Shown piece by piece: positions 1-13,100 of a stretch of DNA of 64,000 nt. This DNA comes from Syngnathus acus. Its lineage: Eukaryota; Chordata; Actinopteri; Syngnathiformes; Syngnathidae. The position numbers and the translations under genes are program-made. Under the pieces are notes generated by a model that saw only the letters and a program-made list of their open reading frames with translations, ran no database searches and was not told the origin of the DNA. Every line of letters begins with the position of its first letter. The stretch's first letter is position 1. The DNA is taken from positions 3,471,956-3,535,955 of the forward strand of contig NC_051095.1 of assembly GCF_901709675.1 (NCBI RefSeq), written 5' to 3'.

Positions 1-221
1 ATTTACTTTCCGACATCGTTTCGGGACTGCGGTACGCCGCCATTGGCCCCCGAGATCTAATAAAAGGTGGAAGCGTCGAACCGCACGATCAATAAACGGC
101 CCGTCGGGAAGCGGCGGGATATTAACTGTCAACGCTGGCATTTTTTTAATTACAAACCTGCACGGGCACTCGTGCAATCATCTTCAAATAAAAAAAAAAA
201 AAGGGACATAGTGAGACATAC

Positions 222-838
222 CTTCATTTTTCATGATGAAGTGGACGATCTGTCCCACCGTGTCATTGTTGTCGCTGAGGGTGTCGTTGAACTCTGCGAG
301 CAGGAAGAAACAAAGATGAATTTGAAATCAGAAAAACCTTTTGAGGGGAAAAAAAATAACCATTTGGGCATTGATTGTGACGGAGAGAAATGCCAACACT
401 TTGGAAGATGGACAAGCTTAGCTATTTGACACTTGAACAGAGCATTTAAAGCTATTTTATAGTCGATTCTGTCTGAAACGGACGAAATTTTGTTCCTCAA
501 GGGCCCACGGCGCTATAATAAAAAAAAAATAAAAAAAACACAAGGTTGCTTTATACAGTCCCCTCCAGAAGTATTGGAACAGCAAGATCGTTTTTTTTGT
601 TTTTCTTTTATACCGATGACAAATCAAAAGGTAAATATCAATTCAAGTTTTTATTTGATGAGGCAACTCATGAATGCTGTCTACAAAGCCATTTGTTTTC
701 TGACAATTTACAGAAAAAAAAATCGAAACTAATCCTAAGAACCTTTCATGCAACAAGAGAATGAAATACACTTATTCACTTTAAGTTAATTTAATAATGT
801 ATGCTCCAAAAATTTGGCTCACTTGAAGAGTGGGTGGC

Positions 839-869
<31 letters not shown>

Positions 870-3800
870 GCTTTGTCATGAGTTGTTCAACACCTCCAAA
901 TGTGAATCCCATGAAATGAAAGCTGGAATTCTGAACTTTTGTGTGACATTCATGTTTTCATCAGAAACCCAAACGTCTTCAGGATACAACAAAAACCAAC
1001 TAATTGACTTTATTGCTCCAATACCTTTGTCTGTAAGCTATTTTTAATCTCCCATTCTCTCTCACCATGTCTTAATTGTCATCATTTGTTGGCTAGCCTG
1101 TTTCTTGCTTCCTGCTCACCAAATACCGCAAACACTCGGTGCAGGCTAGAAAAGAAATCCGACGGAATGCAGAGCCCAAAATCTCACGCAGCCTTGCGAT
1201 ATGCGAGGCGTTCTCACGTCGACCCGAGCGCCGCGGAATGAAAAGTGGGAATGAATGAGAGCTGATTGTTGAGCTTCACATGAGAGGGGTCCGTGTGAAC
1301 CGCTGTGGGGGAGCAGCGATATTCCAGGAAGTGGCACAAAGTGAGGAAAGGCCGTAACATGAAGAATCACGTCTGCGCGCACCAAGACGATTGACTTTGA
1401 AAACGATTACGGGAAGGAGGAAGCAAAAAGGCTTCGACTCGGTCGCTCCCATGACCTTGTGGTCACCACGGTGACGAGAGTACACATGAGCCGCAGCTGT
1501 CACGCAGTGAGGGAGCCAATGGAAATTAAAAGTAGCTTTGCCGTGATAATTCCATGAAGTAATCAGTGTCATGAATGCACAAGCCTTGTAAGATGACACG
1601 AGTCAAAACCAGCCGTGTCGGATGACACGAGTCAAATATGTGACAATCAAGTATGGGAGTGGGACATAATCACACGCCACCAAAAGTACAGGCAGCTTTT
1701 TAAAAAAACTAAATCTGATCCAATTAAATACATACGAGTAGTTTTGTTTTTGCTAAACGGTGCTAGCAAGCTACGGGGACACATTTCGCTAACAAAAGTT
1801 GAGCTAACGCAAGATCACGCCTGATATAAAGAGGACGTCAAATCAAAAATGTTCTTTGCAATAACGCGTTCTAATAGCCTCCACAAGACTACATCAGATA
1901 TTAATCAATATAAATATTGCCTTTGTGGAATATGAATTAAGCAAATATTATCCATCTAAAGGGCGGCCATTTTGCCACTTGCTGTCAAATGAAAATGACA
2001 GTTGCTTAGGGCTCTCAGGTAGCAACCAATCACGGCTCACCTGTTTTCTGAGTTTGGTCATGTGACATCGGTAAATCGAGAAGTGATTGGTCGTCACCTT
2101 GAGCCACCGTGATCTCATTTTCAGTTGGGATCAAGTGGCAAAATGGCTGCTGAGATGGATTCTTGTGCCAGATTAACCCCCCCCACTGTGAAAAAATAAT
2201 TTCATTCATACAGTAATGACTTAATTAAATGGAATTAAGTCGTCTTTGTCACACTGCATCGCTTCGATTGTCATTGTGTTGCTTTTTTTGGCATGCCCCC
2301 CTTGGCTACCTGTGACGGTACGAGGCAGATATACGGAGACATTTCCACTCCTCTCAGCTCATCAGTACAGCACTTATATTAGTCGCTCTTCACAGAGGAT
2401 AAAGAATAGATGAGTGTTTTTACACCGTCATGTACATGTATGCTTAATCTGTTGGGATGTATCACAGCAATTCAGATGCTAATTAGCATAAACTAGTGGA
2501 CTGAAAGTCGGTCGTTTACAATAGACGAGGAATGATTTGCTTGTATTTTATGTTTAGATTGATAGTAACTGGGAGTTTGATTAATCAGCTTGGAGCTTCT
2601 TTTCCAAAGGCTTGCTGACCAATTTCCAAAGTGCAGCCTATTGTGAAATGAATTGATTTCATCATCGCTGTACTTTTTGTCACTTCCGACACTCGTAATT
2701 ATAAACAGTTACTCGGAATTCCAAAGTCCGTTTCCTCACCTCCGCCCAGTTCTGGATCTTTTTCCTCGTCTTCACACGCCTGCTCCGCTTCATCCTCATC
2801 CGGCGCCTCTGTGGTGGTGCAGCGGTAGCCCTTCCTCTTCAGCACGTGGCAGATGATCACCCCCAGCAGCCCCAGCAGGAAGAAGACTGGCACCAGCACG
2901 AAGGCCGTGTAGTCAGTGTTGCTCCCCCGGTCGGCCTCGTTAACTTTCCCGCTAATTGTGCTCTGACTAGCTGGAGGACAAATGGAAAGATGGACAGAGA
3001 GTAATGTGAGCTGGAGACCGGTGAGATGTGCGAGCGGCACAAATTGGAGGTCAACGGCACAGAGGAGTAGATGAAAATTACGTCAAAGGGTACACACGGT
3101 GGATAGGAAAAGTCTACACACCCCTGTTCACATTTTATTTTTTTCCCCCCAAGATTAACAGCGGCTGGTATGGGCAGTCTCTGTTCGTACCCGATACCTT
3201 AAAATGACTCGCTCATCCCTAAATGACTTATTCTACTTCCTAACCTGTTTTTCTCACCAATAATAAATATTCCTTCCGTGCTTGTTAACTTGAGTTTTTA
3301 GGACAAGTGTAAACGTTTAAAACATGATATTAATTTTGACCCGTTCATGTTTGGAATTTTTGTCCTGCCCGATAATTTGGTGGATATTTTAAGTCAAACT
3401 GGTTAACCAATCAGAGAAGGGGATTCCCCGAGAAGACAAAACATCAACGAGTATGTTTTGAAATTATAAAGCTGTACTGTTTAACTCTAATTTGAAGGTG
3501 TTTTCTGAACAGATTCGCAAAAGACATACGACATAAAAAGTCATCCATCCGAGATCACATTTGCATGTTTTCGGAAACTTGTCCTGCTGCTGTATGCGGC
3601 CTTTTGTCTGCTTGCACACTCAAGTCACATGTGTGCGTGTCCATTGTTGCACTTGCATGAACTTTACTCAGATGAACACAATAGTTTGCATCGTGGCCTT
3701 CCCGTGACCACTATGTGTCATCAGTTAGTGTGGCTGAACCAGACTGGCCATACTTTAAACCCCTCAAAATGTACATGGAGAGATACTGATATTCTTATCA

Positions 3801-4309
3801 ACAACCAACACAGGAGTGAGCACAATAATCTAGAAGTTGCTCTTTAGGGGTCTTGCTTTTCAAACAAGACCTTCATCATTGAGACTGTCAAACACTTTTC
3901 AGGCAGGACCTTCATCTTCTAAGACACCAAAAAGACTTTGATAGCTCTACGGCTGATTCAGTCAAGAAACTCACACAAGGATCCAAGCACCACTTGCTGT
4001 GTCAGGGATTTATCACCAACAGCTTCCCTTTTATTTGTCTGAAGAAATATTCAGTGTTACAAGGCTAGATTTAAAGCATCTCAATCTGCACAGCCACAGT
4101 TGATTCGGTAACCTTCATCTTGTCCTCTAAAAAAAACAAAAAACTTAGCAATAAATGCAAAAGAAGAACTTTCTCAACAGGGTCATCCCTACGCCACCTT
4201 TTCGGGCAGCGGAGAAAAATAGTCGCAGGGCAGGCAGCTAACAACACGCATACCGAGGAACAATCCGTAAAATTGGACACCTACCCGTGACCGCCACTGG
4301 GTCGTCCAT
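222..4309 (-). CDS. rell1: RELT-like protein 1, 5' coding exons (gene runs off the left edge)
   Basis: RELL1 is a single-pass membrane protein related to the TNF-receptor-family member RELT; the family is linked to OSR1/p38 kinase signalling. Coding exons on the minus strand are 4285-4309 (start ATG, 8 codons plus one base), 2740-2970 and 222-293. Phases join (1, 1, 1) and every junction has GT/AG. Exon 2 encodes one membrane segment (VLVPVFFLLGLLGVIICHVL), then the family signature KRKGYRCTT and an acidic stretch. Exon 3 encodes the conserved DTVGQIVHFIMKNE block, which fits RELL1 better than RELL2 or RELT. The predicted N-terminus is short and has no obvious signal peptide, so an upstream start or another first exon is possible. 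The remaining 3' exons would lie left of position 1. The long introns hold AT-rich DNA and transposon remnants. I am confident of the family and fairly confident of the RELL1 assignment. Confidence 0.85.
555..800. mobile_element. Tc1/mariner-type remnant in rell1 intron
   Basis: The stretch CAGTCCCCTCCAGAAGTATT near 558-577, followed by GGAACAGCAAG, is the recurrent end motif of Tc1-like DNA transposons in fish genomes. No transposase frame remains, and the right boundary is a guess. It lies inside the rell1 intron. Confidence 0.4.
3098..3165. mobile_element. Short interspersed DNA-transposon remnant
   Basis: The motif GTGGATAGGAAAAGTCTACA with the following CACCCCTGTTC resembles a common Tc1-like end sequence in teleost introns. 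Only a fragment is visible, inside the first rell1 intron. Confidence 0.3.
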
Positions 4310-4721
4310 GGGTGGAAGCGGCGACGTGGACAGCAGCTGGCCGGGATGCTGGTGATGTTTCTAGCAGCCTATCTTGGACGCTGCGCGGTCACACACGCAC
4401 AACCAGCCTAGCTTGAGGAGGGACTTTTTTTTTTTTTTTTTTTTTTAACCAAACATCAACGTACTTCCTGATTCCTGAACAGCGGACACGCCCTGCTCTT
4501 AAAGTGACACGCACATTTTTGGCAGCCTGCAACGTCGACCTTGCACGATACTTGCACATCACGACTTCTTGTCAGGAATTGCATATGGCTCTAAAATAGT
4601 TTTTTTGTAGTTCTTAGCCTGTTATATATGCATGTCTCCCAACTTTCACAGCTATCGCTCAAACATAGAACCGGGAATCCCACTTAACAAATCGGTAGGA
4701 GACATTGTGGAGCTATTTTTA

Positions 4722-4849
4722 TAATAAATAAATAAATAAATAAATAAATCAATAAATAAATAAATACATACATACATACATACATACATACATACATACA
4801 TACATACATACATACATACATACATACATACATACATACATACATACAT
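4722..4849. repeat. Compound tetranucleotide microsatellite (AAAT)n-(ACAT)n
   Basis: An AAAT array to about 4766 is followed by a nearly perfect ACAT array of about 20 units. It creates open frames that encode only Tyr-Val-Cys-Met repeats, which I do not regard as genes. It lies just upstream of the rell1 first exon. Confidence 0.95.
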
Positions 4850-5291
4850 CTTTCAAGGGAATAAGCATACTTTCATTCCTTAGGCAGACAGCACGATTAC
4901 TTGGCAACCAGCAGGTGGCGCCAGACATAAATGTGCCGTATTCTGCCGAATACACTGCAACTCAAGTAAAAGGGATTAACACTATTAATATTATCAAACA
5001 AAAGAACACATCCATACCACTTAAGTATTTATGACGGCCATGTGAGGAAACTTTTTTTTAATTCGAACCAGTAAAAATAGGATGAAATCATTATGAATTC
5101 AAATATAGGCGTGTAAAGACATTAGATGTTATGGTGGCGTGGTGTAATTGTACATGAGATCCCAATTTATTCACTGACGTGGCTGGAAGTGCCCTACATT
5201 TGTTCTGTTTACAGCCAGAGAGCAACAACAACAGGCTTGCAACGTGCTTGTGAACAAGGGGCGTGGGACACTGACGTCAGTGCCTGAGCAC

Positions 5292-6588
5292 GTTGAAATG
5301 TGCCTGCACTGCCCGTAAGACCGCCAATAGACGGGCTGTGGAAATCACCCGTGATATCTGTACAGCATTTACATCATGAATAGGCAAACAGTAGAATTGC
5401 AGTTCTTTAAAAAGAAGGGAAAAAAGATCAAGAAAAGACAATGTTACGATAAAACGAAGGACAAGGCTCTTGTGTCGTTTGCTTGGGCATCTATTTTGGG
5501 TATTACGGTAAACCAAAACCCACCCCATGGTGCCGCCCTCTCACGTTGAAATGTGCCTGCACAGTCCGTAAGACCGCCAATAAACGCGCTCTGGAATTCG
5601 CCTGTGATATCTGTAGAGTATGTACATCATTAATAGGCCAACAGTAGAATGTATGACTTGCAGTTATTTAACAAGAAGGGAAAAAAGATCAAGAAATGAC
5701 ACTGTTGTGAATAAAACGAAGGATAAGCCCCTTGTGTCGTTTGCTTGGGCATCTATTTTGGGTATTACGGTAAACCAAAACCCACCCCATGGTGCCGCCC
5801 TCTCACGTTGAAATGTGCCTGCACAGTCCGTAAGACCGCCAATAAACGCGCTCTGGAATTCGCCTGTGATATCTGTAGAGTGTGTACATCATTAATAGGC
5901 CAACAGTAGAATGTATGACTTGCAGTTATTTAACAAGAAGGGAAAAAAGATCAAGAAATGACACTTTTGTGAATAAAACGAAGGACAAGCCCCTTGTGTC
6001 ATTTGTTTGGGAAATCTCATTTTGGGTATTACGGTAAAGCAAAAACCCCATGATGACGCCCTCTCACGTTGAAATGTGTCTGCACAGTCCGTAAGACCGC
6101 CAATAAACGCGCTCTGGAATTCGCCTGTGATATCTGTAGAGTATGTACATCATTAATAGGCAAACAGTAGAATGTATTACTTGCAGTTATTTAACAAGAA
6201 GGGAGAAAAGATCAAGAAATGACATTGTTGTGAATAAAACGAAGGACAAGCCCCTTGTGTCATTTGTTTGGGAATCTCATTTTGGGTATTACGGTAAAGC
6301 AAAACCCCATGGTGACGCCCTCTCACGTTGAAACGTGTCTGCACAGTCCGTAAGACCGCCAATAAACGCGCTCTGGAATTCGACCGTGATATCCTTACAG
6401 TATGTACATCATGAATAGGCAAACAGTAGAATGTATTACTTGCAGTTCTTTAACAAGACGGGAGAAAAGATCAAGAAATGACACTGTTGTGAAAAAACGA
6501 AGGACAAAGCCCCTTGTGTCATTTTTGTTGGGCATCTCAATTTGGATATTACGGTAAAACGAAGACCCACAGGGTGCCGCCCTCTCAC
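5292..6588. repeat. Five-copy tandem repeat, unit ~253-262 bp
   Basis: Five head-to-tail units begin at 5292, 5545, 5807, 6068 and 6327, each starting GTTGAAATGTG or close to it. They share blocks such as CCGTAAGACCGCCAATAAACG, GATCAAGAAATGACA and TATTACGGTAAA. The array ends at a truncated sixth start near 6588. Units differ by scattered substitutions and small indels, so the array is not recent. Each unit junction carries CACGTT, the non-canonical E'-box hexamer. The short open frames inside are repeats of each other and lack gene features. The array lies between the divergent rell1 and per1 genes. Confidence 0.9.
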
Positions 6589-6670
6589 GTTTTTGCACTG
6601 TTGGTAAATGAACTCAGAAGCACTCAGCTTGCAACGTGACTAGCAAGCCCCGTGCTACGAGCCCCGCCCC

Positions 6671-6773
6671 TCACGTCCAATGGAACGCGCTCGGGCGCTG
6701 TTATGGGCGTGGCCTGAGTTGTCTTGACGTCCAATGAGAGAGTCCGACTCGCTTCCCCATGTTTCCTCACGTG
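6671..6773 (+). promoter_or_regulatory. Candidate distal per1 promoter (CCAAT, CRE-like, E-box)
   Basis: Within about 100 bp there are two CCAAT boxes (6677-6681 and 6731-6735), a TGACGTCC CRE-like site (6725-6732) and a perfect CACGTG E-box (6768-6773), all in a locally GC-rich stretch. These are the element types known to drive vertebrate per1 (CLOCK:BMAL1 E-box, CREB site). No TATA box is visible. Assigning it to per1, whose coding start is 3.4 kb downstream, is inference from direction and element content. Confidence 0.4.
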
Positions 6774-7964
6774 TGTCCGTGTGTGTACTGTTCTATCTGG
6801 GGGCTGGGGCGAGTAGGAATTGCAAAATGTTGAGTGAGAAGACACTGCTTACAAACATTCAGTCGGTGCAATCGAGGATGATTGAAACGTTGTCAATTTT
6901 TCTGGATACCTAAAATGGGATATTAGCTCGCCTGATACATTTTCAACGGGAATTTAAAAAGGTACGTTGCCGACTGTTGAGTTCGGGTCTTCGATCTGGC
7001 TTAGCGCTTGCATGTTAACGCAATAGCAGTGTAATAATCAGGATAATAACATATAGCGCAAGAGACCGTACCAAAACCTGTAGCTACAATATATAGTAAT
7101 CATTTCATAATTATTTATTACAGTAACGCAGTTTTTTTTCTTCTAGCGAGTGCTTTAATCAAATGCTTAAGATTGAATTGAGGGTGTCAGCAAAATGTGA
7201 GTTTTGGTCTTAACGTGTTTTATTTTGCGTGCACGTCGATTATCAACAGCCTGTCTTTAATTTGTTTGGTTACTAGTTAGTGACTAAGATGATAACAGTT
7301 TTGTATATCCCCACGCCACATTAACACATTGATTCTGGTTTCTTGATAATTACAGGCAAAGAAACTAGGTCGTGATTGAATCACGTCAATTTACTAAAAC
7401 ACATTCTTCTCCAATGCTGTTTTGTATTTTGAGATTGCTCTTATGGACTTTTTTGCAAGGTGGTGGGTGTGTTGGTAAAAAAAAAAAAAAAAAAACGTTA
7501 CTGTTGCTGATAGCGTTCATCTATTGGTAGAGTCTGCAAGCTTGCAAGCCAATCAAATGACGTGGCCTGGACGAGCGTTTAAAGTACTGTACATCGTGTA
7601 CCCAAGCTGCACAAAGTGCACTTGCAAAAAAAAAAAAAAAAAAAAATATGGCTTTTATATGTACATCTTAGATCATGCGCATCCCAATATCAATTGTAGC
7701 TTTGCACAAAATAAATGTTTTGTTATATTTTGTGTGGTTTTCATCTGGCTTCAGTCTTCAAACTGAATCTTTGAATCTCCCAATACGAAACTTAAAATGT
7801 AGGTTTTGTATCATACAACATGATTATGATGTAGTTGTGGATAGTGCGCATCTTGTGCAAAGCTGTCAAAGCTGACCTGGAATCAGATGGAATACCGGCC
7901 AAATCCAGGCGAGGGGGCGGAGTTTCGGCCAGCCAGTAACAGGCAGGCGATCACCGGCGCGTTC

Positions 7965-8035
7965 TCTGATTGGTCCGATTGGCTAGCCAATCATAGCCGG
8001 CGAGCCACTGTGGAAAACACTGCCGAGTACACGTG
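7965..8035 (+). promoter_or_regulatory. Candidate second per1 promoter (inverted CCAAT cluster plus E-box)
   Basis: Two ATTGG motifs (7969-7973 and 7978-7982) and a CCAAT (7987-7991) form a partly palindromic cluster, followed by a perfect CACGTG E-box at 8030-8035. It could serve an alternative per1 first exon, as mammalian Per1 uses two first exons. The sequence alone cannot show where transcription starts. Confidence 0.35.
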
Positions 8036-9920
8036 CCTGATGTACGGGGCTCATAAAGACTTGGTGTTTCGGTTTAGACATTGGTAAATGTCATGAAATG
8101 GACATGAAAACACCCATGTTGGAGCAACTTGATTTAAAATGCAATCGTTTGTTTAGTACGATATATTTGGTGGGCATGCTCACATCACATGTAGGCGCAC
8201 GTTGCTGAGCCGAGACCACACCCACATTCAGCCTTTGTACACTGCAACGGGGAAGTGTGTCACGTCAAGTGTCAGGCTGTGGTCTCCGCATGTGCCCGTG
8301 TTCCATCGTCATTACACTCAGACAGACAAGTTTCTTATCACTTTTTAACACAGAGAACATGTCAGAAAGGTCAATATATTTTGGGCGATCACGTAGCAAA
8401 CATACTGGGGAATAAAAGATTGACCTACAAGAATTGATTCAAATATGGAGCTGACCCAAATCATGCTTGCCAATTCAGTGAACAAAAAAAAAGTGCTGTA
8501 TGGTGACTCACTTCACAACAGTTTGGTGGATAGTAACTTATAAAAAAAGAGACTTCAAACTGTTAATTGTCACACCCAGTTGAAGTCTACTATTAAAATA
8601 AACTTAAAAAACGAGAACACAATGTGCATTTAAAACAACCACATAGCCTCCGCTGCCTGAATGCTAAGCAACAATGGCTAACAATTAGTATTTTATCCCC
8701 TGCAAAGAATTATTAATATCGCTACTGAGGGGTTTTGACTTAAATCGTTTTTAAAAAAAAAAAAAAAGTTGATTTGTATCTGCGCACGTACCAGAAGGAA
8801 TGACAAAGAACGTTTAGCTCTTACTGGAATGTATCAATGACATTCCCGTTCACCGGCGTGGCCACGGAACAAACCCAACTCATATCCCAAGTCTGGTTCC
8901 ATATTTTGAGAATAAGACATTCACAGGTTATACGGTGCATATCCGGTCAATAATTTGGGTGGGCGGCTGTCATGGCCTTTAGCATTCTAGCCTCACCGTC
9001 TTTCTTTTGATCCGCCGCTGTGTGTGTCAGGACCAAAGCCCATGGAAGTCTGCATGGATGAAAGCCGGCCTTGACACCCACTCGCACAGCCTGCTTGCAT
9101 ATTTCTCGTCCATACGTCCAACGGTGGAGCACACATTTTGTCATGTGGGAGTGTTATCATTCTCCTGACCAAGATGAGCGCTCATTTCACTGTGAAAAAG
9201 AAACAATCACAGCAAACACGTTCATAATTAATTTATGTAGTGTCTAGATAACTTATGACCACAACAGTTATTTATAATAAGTGATGTGAAGAGGACCTTG
9301 TAACAATTAATCGCATAATAAATCGTAATATTGAGGAAGGTCGGAATTTTTTTTCAAAAGTTATAGTTGTCCTGACATGTCACCTGTGTTGAGCTGTTGT
9401 TGTGACACGACAGGAGGCGTTCATGACCAAATTCTGCATCTAAAATTGAATTGTCGTGTCATGCGATTAAATCAATTAGAAAGTAGTGACGTCCCGGAGC
9501 TTGTCTTCTTTGCGTCTGTAGGGTTTAAGAGATTACTGGGCGTCTCCCTCACTGAAGGAATAAATAGCCGTAGACTTTTACGTGCGTAGGTGATGTCCAC
9601 ATATACACCCGATGCAGCAAACCTCAGTTTATTAGAACACTTACAGATTATCCATTCCAGATTGTCCTCAAGGTCAAAAGCGACTAAGCTCTGACGACTG
9701 GCAAATGTTCTTTTTAATTTAAGACACCAACGTATGTTCTACCCGTTCTATAATGAGACACCAGCATAAGTTTGGAAATAGGAACAGGCTTTCGATTTTC
9801 AAAAGCCTTTTCACCGGCGTTAATCTGGGCGGCGTGAACATGACATGATAAATAAGATCGTTGAGTGACAATGCTGCGCAGAATATCAAGTCCTCACTTT
9901 ATCTTTCTCTGTCTTCTTAG
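8036..9920. other. Non-coding DNA upstream of the per1 coding exon
   Basis: I see no coding exon here: scattered stops, AT-rich stretches and simple poly-A runs. A good acceptor (TCTGTCTTCTTAG) ends at 9920, so the first per1 coding exon probably includes 5' UTR from 9921 to 10199, with the upstream part spliced from one of the promoters above. Confidence 0.5.
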
Positions 9921-10199
9921 GTGGCCATCCAATTGCCTGGAATCACATCTCAGGACCAGATAGACATCCAACTGAGCATCTCAACTGTCCGAGTGGCGTT
10001 TTGTTCAGAAGCTCTTTTTGCGTGACAAGATGACAGGATCTCAGACCGTGACTTTCTCTTCTCATCTGATTACATAACGCAGCCATCAGCTATGATTCAC
10101 TCGTACGTACATAGCAGTCCCACCTAAGTAGTAGTAGCATTGAGCTCATTCCTCAGCTACCGCTTCAAACGAGAGGTGCAAGCCTCATCCTAGTCGAGT

Positions 10200-13100
10200 A
10201 TGAGTTATGACATCACTCAGTCAGCGGCCAGCAACAACGCTCGTGGGCGAGGGACAAGGTTTGCAGACAAAGACAATGACCAGGAGACTGAGTCCGAGCA
10301 GCTGAACGCCGCAAAAAGCACCGGTGACGATGTTTCCGACCAGGGAAACAGGGCCGGGCGCGGGTCGTCCCCAAGCGAAGGATCCGGCGATCAGAGGGAG
10401 CCCAACTCTGACGACATGGACGGCGGCCTCTCCAGCGGGAACGACTCCGGCGAAAGGGACACGGGTTCCCGCGGGCGCCAGTCCACACGCAGCTCGCACA
10501 GCTCGTCCAACGGCAAGGACTCGGGCATGATGGAAACCACAGAGAGCCAAAAGAGGTAAGCTCGCAACTCGGCGAACTCTCGGCCGGAAAACGGGAGGGG
10601 AAGTCCGCCGTCTTTTCAACAACCGCTGCTCTTTCCAGCTCCAACTCGCAGAGCCTGTCGCCTCCGAGCGGCTCGCTAGCCTACAGCCTGCTGTCCACCA
10701 GCTCCGAGCACGACCCGCCCTCCACGTCTGGCTGCAGCAGCAATCAGTCGGCCAGGGCCCAAGGCCAGAAGGAACTCATGAAGGCCATCAAGGAGCTGAA
10801 GCTCCGCTTGCCATCCGAGCGCAAGTCCAAGGGCCACTCCAGCACGCTGAATGCGCTTAAATACGCCCTGCAGTGTGTCAGACAAGTCCGAGGTAAGATC
10901 CGCTTTTACCTTCAGATCAATTTATAGAAAGTGAAGTCAACCTCTGAGGCAAATTTAATTGTCACACTCAATATTCACACATATACACTTTCAGGCCTGG
11001 AGAGTGTAATCTGGATTTTCTGGCAAACTCCTGCTGGGCCGGGCTGCAACATATGGTGTCAGTGTCTCGGCCAGCTACTCCAGTCCATCCGTTAGTTTCT
11101 TCCAATAGTTCCTTCAGGCCTGGAGGTCTCTTTTGAAATCAGTAACAAATAAAACGTCCGCAACACTTGTTATCCGGCTTTCACCTTGCCGTACAAATGT
11201 ATGAGCGACACTAAAACTGCAGGGCTGACAATAATCGACAAAGAGAACCAAAATCTGTGAATCTCGTTGCTGATGCACTTCCTGTTGTGTTATCTCCAGC
11301 CAACAAGGAGTACTATCACCAATGGAGTGTGGAAGAGTGCCACGGTTGTAGCCTGGACTTGTCTGCCTTCACAATCGAGGAGTTGGACAACATCACTTCA
11401 GAATACACACTAAAGAACACGGTAAGTTCACACGTAAAGCATCGGTCCAGAAGAACATTTTTAAATGGCTGTGTTTCTTCTCCCAGGATACCTTCTCAAT
11501 GGCCGTGTCCTTCCTGTCCGGGAAGGTGGTCTACGTGTCACCCCAGGGATCGTCGGTGCTGCGCTGCAAGCCAGAGCGTCTCCAGGGCACCATGTTTTCC
11601 GAGCTTTTGGCTCCGCAGGACGTCAGCACTTTCTACAGTGGCACGGCGCCTTGCCGTCTACCCCTTTGGGCCTCCTGCATGGGATCAGGTGAGTTCCCGT
11701 TCAAGCAAGTCAGGAACGGCTTCATTGGGCCGTGCGATAACGTTGGACCGTCCGCTTGCCTCCCCTCAGCCTCGCCCGCTATGGACTGCACTCAGGAGAA
11801 GTCCATGTTCTGCAGAATCAGCGCCAACCGGATGCAGGGCGGCGAGGTGCGCTACTATCCCTTCCGCCTGACGCCCTATCAGCTCACCATCCGAGATTCG
11901 GATACTTCCGAGCCGCAGCCCTGTTGCCTGCTCATTGCGGAGAGGGTCCACTCTGGATACGAAGGTACTATTAACTTTATAATTCTCAAACTGGTTGATT
12001 TTTTTTTTTTTAAATATTATTTCCAACAACACAAATTCTGACTCCGTGGATTATGAGCGCATGCTAAGCGCCGGTTGTGACGGTTGTGAGGCATGACTAA
12101 CGAATCTCACGCTAAGCCAGCCTTCACGGTGCCAGAATGATAAAAAAAGGTTCTCATCTCAGACGTGTGATGATTTCACATGTTTTCCTCACACGCTTAG
12201 CAGAGAGGCGACAACACAGAACACATCTCACATGTTTGAGAAATGCTCATTAATTGGCGTAACAGAGAGATGCAACGTGATGGGTGACGTGAGTGCTCGG
12301 CTTGTGTCTAAACATGCCCCTCTTTCCTGCCATCTTCTCCCATCAGCACCTCGGATCCCTACAGACAAAAGGATCTTCACCACCAGTCACACCCCCAGTT
12401 GCCTCTTCCAGGAAGTCGACGAGAGGTCAGTTCCCTCACCTTGGGTGACGCAGTTACGGCTGTTTCACCTTCTGCCGCTTCGTCTGCTGCGATCTGCCTT
12501 CCTGACATTTTCATTTTGTTCCACGTGCAGGGCGGTACCGTTGTTGGGATATCTGCCGCAGGATTTGGTAGGAACCCCGACCTTGCTTTACATCCACCCC
12601 GAAGACAGACCCACGATGGTGGCCATACACGAGAAGAGTAAGCTTATTTGAATATGGTCAGAAAATCCTGGTGGGCGCGGTCACCCTCACTGATTGTCGT
12701 CTCCCTGCAGTCTTTCAGTTTGCCGGCCAGCCGTTTGAGTATTCGCCGTTGAGGATGTGCGCCCGCAACGGGGAATACCTAACCATCGACACCAGCTGGT
12801 CTTCTTTTGTCAACCCTTGGAGCCGCAAGGTGGCCTTCATCGTAGGGCGCCACAAAGTCAGAACGTAAGCCACCGCCCTGTTAGACCGACTGACAGTGAA
12901 AGCGCCGGAGGTTGAACGTACCGTTTTCTCCCGTCGCCAGGAGCCCGCTGAACGAGGACGTGTTTGCGGCGCAGGGCTGCGAGTCCCGCACCTCCACGCC
13001 CGATATAGTACAGCTGAGCGAGAAGATCCACCGTCTGCTGGTGCAGCCGGTGCACAGCGCCGGGTCTCAGGGTTACAGCTCGTTGGGTTCCAGCGGGTCA

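Noticed and set aside
4320-4390. Plus-strand ATG opening MLVMFLAAYLG opposite the rell1 leader
   Set aside because: It stops after about 17 codons and has no splice donor; it overlaps the rell1 first exon and 5' UTR.
4652-4955. Tyr-Val-Cys-Met repeat frames on the minus strand
   Set aside because: Produced by the (ACAT)n array; no gene features.
5292-6588. CRISPR-like array
   Set aside because: Units are ~260 bp and repeated throughout, with no short-repeat/spacer alternation, and the genome is eukaryotic.
10213-10644. Minus-strand frames of 133-143 codons
   Set aside because: Shadows of the GC-rich, Ser-rich first per1 coding exons.
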